Below, piece after piece: positions 7,133 through 9,755 of a stretch of DNA of 9,755 nucleotides. The stretch covers positions 1 through 9,755 of the forward strand of contig JAUQQI010000267.1 in assembly GCA_030549955.1 (NCBI GenBank), read 5' to 3'. This stretch comes from Chloroflexota bacterium (GTDB lineage: Bacteria; Chloroflexota; Dehalococcoidia; JAUQQI01). The notes below the pieces were generated by a model. The model had not been told where the DNA came from, did no database searches, and was given only the letters and a program-made list of their open reading frames with translations. A program made the position numbers and the translations under genes. The stretch's first letter is position 1. Each line of letters starts with the position of its first letter.

Positions 7133-7579
7133 GCGCCGGCGGCGCTCGGATTTCGGTTCCGGTTTGTAACGCTCGATGGCGAGGTCGCGCTCGGCCTCGG
7201 CCAATCGCCTGGGGTAGACCCAGAAGTAGTAAAAAAGGCCATAGATTATGAGGCCGACGCCGATGACCCCGGTGGCCAGGAGCAGGAGCCGGGAGCCGAG
7301 GTAAGGGATTCCCAGGTAGCGGACGGTGTAAATTAAAACCACGGCCGAGCTGTAGAAGATGATTATGCGGCCAATCCGGCGCAGGAGGCCGTATTTAAAG
7401 GGGTGAGTTTCGAGCCGGCGGTTGGCGTAATTTACCAGCACGAGGCCTCCGAACATGAGCAGGAGGAAGACGATATCAACGAGCTGGCCAATAAGGGACG
7501 GGGGCCCGGGCTGCGGTTCGAGCCAGTAGTTCGGGTCCAGGAGTCTGGCCGGGTCAAACTCGGGCATGCTAACTGGCAT
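7106..7579 (-). CDS. Small three-helix membrane protein with polybasic C-terminal tail
   Basis: A 157-residue protein of no family I recognise. A proline-rich N terminus (1-28) is followed by hydrophobic helices at about 29-50, 70-90 and 96-120. An amphipathic charged segment (LAEAERDLAIERYKPEPKSE) leads to a tail at 146-157 of twelve consecutive Arg/Lys residues. By the positive-inside rule the polybasic end should be cytoplasmic, where it could bind acidic lipid or nucleic acid; this is inference. It lies 33 bp downstream of the cNMP-domain gene on the same strand, so the two are probably co-transcribed. The start is ambiguous: ATG at 7579 has GCAGG directly abutting it, while Met5 (7567) would have AGGA at a more normal distance. 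The hydrophobic pattern is uninterrupted, and an expressed protein is likely. Confidence 0.75.
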   Translation of the reverse strand: MPVSMPEFDPARLLDPNYWLEPQPGPPSLIGQLVDIVFLLLMFGGLVLVNYANRRLETHPFKYGLLRRIGRIIIFYSSAVVLIYTVRYLGIPYLGSRLLLLATGVIGVGLIIYGLFYYFWVYPRRLAEAERDLAIERYKPEPKSERRRRKKKKKKRR

Positions 7580-7612
7580 CCTGCAGCCGGTTTTGAATCT
7601 TACCGTACATCA

Positions 7613-8671
7613 TCAGGTGCCGATGACCGCCCGGCGGGCTTCGGCCAGCTGGCCGTGGCGCTGGACCACGACGTTGATCAGGTTTGTCACCAGCGATGGG
7701 AACCGTTTGACCAGTTCCAGGACTGCGTCCTGGTGGATGGCAATCAGCAGCGAGTTTTCCAGGGCTCGCACCGAGAAGGTACGAACGTTGTCCCCTAAGA
7801 TGGCCATCTCGCCGAACACATCACCTGGGCCAAAGCTGGTCAGGTGGCATTCTCGGTTTTCATAGTCGGCAACGTAAGCCACGAGCCGGCCCGTCTCAAC
7901 GATATAGAGCATATCACCGATTCCGCCGGCCATGAACACGGCGGTTCCAGCCCGAAAATGGCGCCGGCCTATCAGGTTACGCCTGAACAGGCTGTCGCAG
8001 GCGGTCGTCAGGGAATCAAGGTCAACCGATTTGAACATCGGGGTCGAAGCCAGGAAGGCGGCCACCGCGTTCGGGTCGAATTCCCGGTCTTCGACGTCCC
8101 TTAGTATTTCGGTTGGTCGGACGGACTGACGCCGGCCAAGGCTGGGGGCCTCAACGAGCATCTCGACCCGGCGCCGGTGAACCAGCAGGAAGGGCGTCTG
8201 AAAGCTCAGGTCAGGGTTGAGGTTATAGGTGACGGTGCAGTCGGTAACGGGAAGAAAGAGGCGCTGCCGGTCGTGGATGTAATCGATGAGGCCGGCACCG
8301 GGGACCCGGTGGATGGTGCCTTCAACCGTAAAGGGCCAGGCCTCCATCAGGGCCCGGATTCGCTCCCGTTCGACGACCATCTGGGCCCGGTCCGGGGGGC
8401 GTTCGAATGCAGATATATCCCGGGGCATCGCCAGAATAATCTGGTCCCGGTTAAGAAGGATAAATCCGGCGTGGACCTCTTCCTGCCTGGCGGCATAGAG
8501 CCGCTGGAAGGTCGCATCCCGAAGCTGGACGAACTCCTGGTCAAGGTCGTTCATCATATCTGAGAACCGAAACTGGCGGGTATAGACGTAGCCGGTGTAG
8601 CGGCTGTGGGCCGTGAAGAAAACCCCGTAGACGACGTAGACCTCGCCCGCCCGGAAGCTCAGGCTTTTCAT
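7613..8671 (-). CDS. Cyclic-nucleotide-binding protein with duplicated N-terminal domain, no DNA-binding domain
   Basis: A 352-residue cytosolic protein. Residues ~205-340 form a CAP-ED-type cyclic-nucleotide-binding domain: FKSVDLDSL start, FRAGTAVFMAGGIGDMLYIV core, FGPGDVFGEMAILGDNVRT phosphate-binding cassette and a closing C-helix. The FGE and R-T residues of the cassette are present, so nucleotide binding is plausible. Nothing resembling a helix-turn-helix follows, so this is not a CRP/FNR-type regulator. The first ~175 residues contain two similar units (~8-83 and ~112-173), each with a V-x-G strand, a D-x3-D helix, an F-x4-D-x-T strand and an F-[IL]-L-x3-R end. They resemble a small beta domain I associate loosely with DUF6812. 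The ATG at 8671 is favoured because a start at Met39 would cut the first unit. There is no Shine-Dalgarno sequence. It probably forms an operon with the membrane protein downstream. Confidence 0.8.
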   Translation of the reverse strand: MKSLSFRAGEVYVVYGVFFTAHSRYTGYVYTRQFRFSDMMNDLDQEFVQLRDATFQRLYAARQEEVHAGFILLNRDQIILAMPRDISAFERPPDRAQMVVERERIRALMEAWPFTVEGTIHRVPGAGLIDYIHDRQRLFLPVTDCTVTYNLNPDLSFQTPFLLVHRRRVEMLVEAPSLGRRQSVRPTEILRDVEDREFDPNAVAAFLASTPMFKSVDLDSLTTACDSLFRRNLIGRRHFRAGTAVFMAGGIGDMLYIVETGRLVAYVADYENRECHLTSFGPGDVFGEMAILGDNVRTFSVRALENSLLIAIHQDAVLELVKRFPSLVTNLINVVVQRHGQLAEARRAVIGT

Positions 8672-8693
8672 CGCTGTTGTTTAAATTATAATT
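8665..8693. promoter_or_regulatory. Divergent promoter region with palindromic -10
   Basis: AATTATAATT (8684-8693) is a perfect palindrome containing TATAAT on both strands (plus 8687-8692, minus 8685-8690). For the plus gene, TTTTCA (8665-8670) lies 16 bp upstream as a 4/6 match to the -35 consensus. For the minus gene no good -35 is seen, and the predicted start site would be only ~7 nt before its ATG. AT-rich sequence of this kind is exceptional in this window. Confidence 0.5.
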
Positions 8694-8701
8694 ACCGCGC
8701 T

Positions 8702-8731
8702 CGGGGGACTGCCCGGGATGGGTCGCCCCCG
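8702..8731 (+). promoter_or_regulatory. Possible leader hairpin before the DapA-RNase H gene
   Basis: CGGGGG (8702-8707) can pair with CCCCCG (8726-8731), extended by AC/GT across a bulge, with a loop containing CCCGGG. It lies in the predicted 5' leader and ends 10 nt before the Shine-Dalgarno sequence. No T-run follows, so it is not an attenuator of the classic type. It may be only a by-product of composition. Confidence 0.25.
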
Positions 8732-8741
8732 GCCCTGCTTC

Positions 8742-8749
8742 AAGGAGGT
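8742..8749 (+). promoter_or_regulatory. Strong Shine-Dalgarno AAGGAGGT for the ATG at 8755
   Basis: AAGGAGGT, a full anti-16S match, lies 5 nt before ATG. It fixes the start of the chimeric reading frame at the DapA-like segment. I find no other ATG, GTG or TTG in this frame before the RNase H domain. Confidence 0.8.
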
Positions 8750-8754
8750 TTGGG

Positions 8755-8883
8755 ATGACAGAACGTATTCAGGGGATCCTTTCACCGCTGCTTACCACGT
8801 TCGACGGTAACGGCGAGCTGGACCAGGCCGGATATCTGACCTCGGCGGGCATTCACGGCGTCACCGTCGGGGGCGCGGCCCGT
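8755..8883 (+). pseudogene. Remnant of a DapA-family gene 5' end
   Basis: The translation IQGILSPLLTTFDGNGELD followed by AGIHGVTVGG closely follows the first beta-alpha-beta unit of DapA/N-acetylneuraminate lyase-family proteins (GxxxPLxTxFDxxGELD, then AGxxGxxxxGSTGE). The stretch between GELD and AGIHG is about six residues shorter than I recall for the family, and the expected STGE after VGG is replaced by AARG. The remaining ~250 residues of a DapA barrel, including the Schiff-base lysine, are absent. This fragment now supplies the start codon and first residues of the RNase H ORF. Confidence 0.6.
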
Positions 8884-9501
8884 GGTCAGGTCCCGGTCTG
8901 CGGTGGCGGCGGGACCCAGGCCCGGCGAACCGGCCAGGCGCGTAGCCCGATTCGGGCTCCGACGGAGGCGGAAAAGGCCGTCACGGAAGGGGCCCTGGCT
9001 GTCAGCGAGGCTGAGCCGGGCGAGAAATCCGCCGCCGAGGGTGAAGGGCGGGGCCGGGAGAGGCTTGTTTTCTACGTGGACGGGGCGAGTTCTGGAAATC
9101 CGGGTCCGGCAGGGATCGGGATCGTGGCCTTCGCCGAGGGCCGCCGGGTTGGGACCTGGCAGGAGCCAGTGGGGGTGACGACGAACAATGAGGCCGAATA
9201 TCTGGCCCTGAAGCGAGCCCTGGAGCTCGCCCTCGAGCAGGGCGTCCGACAGGTTGAAATTCGGCTCGACTCGGAGCTGGTCTACCGGCAGGTTCAGGGC
9301 GAGTATCGGGTGCGGAACCGACGGCTCCGGGCCCTCTATGAAGCCGTCCGGGGTGTGGCCGGCCGGTTTGAGCTTTTCGAAGTGCGTTGGGTACCCCGGG
9401 AGCAGAATGCCGAGGCGAACCGGTTGGCTCGCCAGGCGGTCCGGCTGGCTGGCAGGAAATCGGGGCGGACCGGGAGCCAGCGGGGAGATTGCACCTGCTA
9501 A
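8755..9501 (+). CDS. Chimeric protein: DapA-like N terminus, linker, RNase HI domain
   Basis: A 248-residue protein. Residues ~103-230 are an RNase HI-like domain: YVDGASSGNPGPAG (D109), TTNNEAEYLALKRAL (E146), IRLDSELVYRQVQGEYRV (D172) and WVPREQNAEANRLARQA. The layout matches the short bacterial RNase HI-like proteins that cleave RNA in RNA-DNA hybrids. The fourth acidic position, normally Asp in E-A-D-x-L-A, is N222. Residues 1-43 instead look like the start of a dihydrodipicolinate synthase (DapA)-family aldolase. Residues ~44-102 are a low-complexity Gly/Arg- then Glu/Ala-rich linker. Expression of the whole frame is likely, given the strong ribosome-binding site and an upstream TATAAT. 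The short RNase H C-terminal extension (231-248) is basic and ends C-T-C. The RNase H family call is firm; activity is uncertain because of N222. Confidence 0.85.
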   Translation: MTERIQGILSPLLTTFDGNGELDQAGYLTSAGIHGVTVGGAARGQVPVCGGGGTQARRTGQARSPIRAPTEAEKAVTEGALAVSEAEPGEKSAAEGEGRGRERLVFYVDGASSGNPGPAGIGIVAFAEGRRVGTWQEPVGVTTNNEAEYLALKRALELALEQGVRQVEIRLDSELVYRQVQGEYRVRNRRLRALYEAVRGVAGRFELFEVRWVPREQNAEANRLARQAVRLAGRKSGRTGSQRGDCTC

Positions 9502-9504
9502 AAT
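9499..9504 (+). promoter_or_regulatory. Possible -10 TAAAAT before the coiled-coil gene
   Basis: TAAAAT overlaps the TAA stop of the RNase H ORF, 23 bp before the next ATG. The octamer GCTAAAAT also occurs at 6072-6079, in front of the PLP enzyme gene. No -35 element is evident. The gene could equally be read through from upstream. Confidence 0.2.
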
Positions 9505-9527
9505 GTGGGTGCGGGAGGCAACCTGAC

Positions 9528-9755
9528 ATGAGCCTGGAACGAGCCGTCGCCGAACTAAGGTCCGAGGTTGAGCGGCGTTTCGGGGAGCTTGCTGGGGCCC
9601 TGCGGCGACTCACTGAAGCCCAACGCCGAACCGAAGAAGAGCTCGTGACCCTGGCCGCACGGGTTGACGCGCTAGCTGCCCGGATTGACGCCCTTGTCGG
9701 GGCCCAGCGGCGGCATTACGAGGAGTTTGCCGCCTACCGGGCCGAGACTGACCGG
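9528..9755 (+). CDS. Coiled-coil protein, 3' end beyond window
   Basis: Seventy-six codons are open to the window end, starting at ATG with GGGAGG 9 nt upstream, 26 bp after the RNase H ORF. The residues read as continuous helix with heptad spacing: VAELRSEVERRFGELAGALR, then LTEAQRRTEEELVTLAARVD and LAARIDALVGAQRRHYEEF. The EAQRRTEE-type repeats recall proteins with an N-terminal coiled coil and a C-terminal PD-(D/E)XK-like nuclease fold (DUF3782-type), which are common in GC-rich thermophiles and Chloroflexota. The C-terminal part is outside the window, so that assignment is only a suggestion; many unrelated coiled-coil proteins look alike. No signal peptide or membrane segment is visible in the part present. 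Confidence 0.7.
   Translation, partial: MSLERAVAELRSEVERRFGELAGALRRLTEAQRRTEEELVTLAARVDALAARIDALVGAQRRHYEEFAAYRAETDR

Noticed and set aside
7133..7145. GCGCC-GGC-GGCGC hairpin as a terminator
   Set aside because: The T-run lies before it on the plus strand, and on the minus strand it is followed by A-rich sequence. It therefore lacks a U-tract in either reading direction.
7403..7798. 131-codon plus-strand frame across the membrane-protein/cNMP-gene junction
   Set aside because: It is antisense to both genes and has no motif. The opposite strand carries the hydrophobic and cNMP-domain signals.
7613..8671. CRP/FNR-type transcription factor
   Set aside because: The cNMP domain is C-terminal and the protein ends at its C-helix, so no helix-turn-helix follows.
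9002..9613. 203-codon minus-strand frame opposite the RNase H domain
   Set aside because: Ser/Pro/Arg-rich shadow; the RNase H motifs on the plus strand are decisive.
1..9755. CRISPR array, tRNA, rRNA, insertion sequence or prophage attachment site
   Set aside because: No regularly spaced repeats, cloverleaf, transposase motif or flanking direct repeats were found by reading both strands.

Overview
A GC-rich window (about two thirds G+C by eye) from a bacterial chromosome, densely packed, with short gaps and no rRNA, tRNA, insertion sequence or CRISPR array that I can see. The layout and the style of the two large von Willebrand factor A (VWA) proteins resemble what I recall from Chloroflexota and similar GC-rich lineages. 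This is a tentative placement from memory; no phylogenetic marker is present.

Region 1 (1-5107, + strand) is the 3' part of a DUF58/BatA/VWA cluster. It holds the tail of a DUF58 protein, a 630-residue membrane protein with a BatA-type N terminus and one VWA domain, and a 938-residue membrane protein with two VWA domains around a degenerate glutamine-amidotransferase-like fold. The genes are 11 bp apart and then overlap by 8 bp, so they are almost certainly one operon. A MoxR-type AAA+ ATPase would be expected upstream of the window. Such clusters are thought to act in metal-dependent assembly or stress functions at the membrane.

Region 2 (5104-7109) is a divergent pair: a beta-hydroxyacid dehydrogenase on the minus strand and a D-cysteine desulfhydrase/ACC-deaminase-family PLP enzyme on the plus strand. 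They are separated by 104 bp that carry promoter-like elements. The dehydrogenase meets the VWA operon tail to tail, sharing a CTAG in which both stop codons overlap.

Region 3 (7106-8671, - strand) is a two-gene unit: a protein with an apparently duplicated N-terminal domain plus a C-terminal cyclic-nucleotide-binding domain but no DNA-binding domain, then a small three-helix membrane protein ending in twelve basic residues. This unit meets the PLP enzyme gene tail to tail, again through a shared CTAG. The Lys codons of the basic tail appear to double as the U-tract of the neighbour's terminator.

Region 4 (8672-9755, + strand) starts at a palindromic -10 element that could serve both directions. 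Next comes a chimeric ORF whose first ~43 residues look like the start of a DapA-family aldolase, followed by a low-complexity linker and an RNase HI domain. The last gene is a coiled-coil protein cut by the window edge.

Most notable items: the DapA-RNase H chimera with Asp-to-Asn at the fourth catalytic position; the duplicated-domain/cNMP protein with its basic-tailed membrane partner; the terminator embedded in an opposing coding sequence; and a Cys/His insert holding the only two cysteines of the 938-residue VWA protein.
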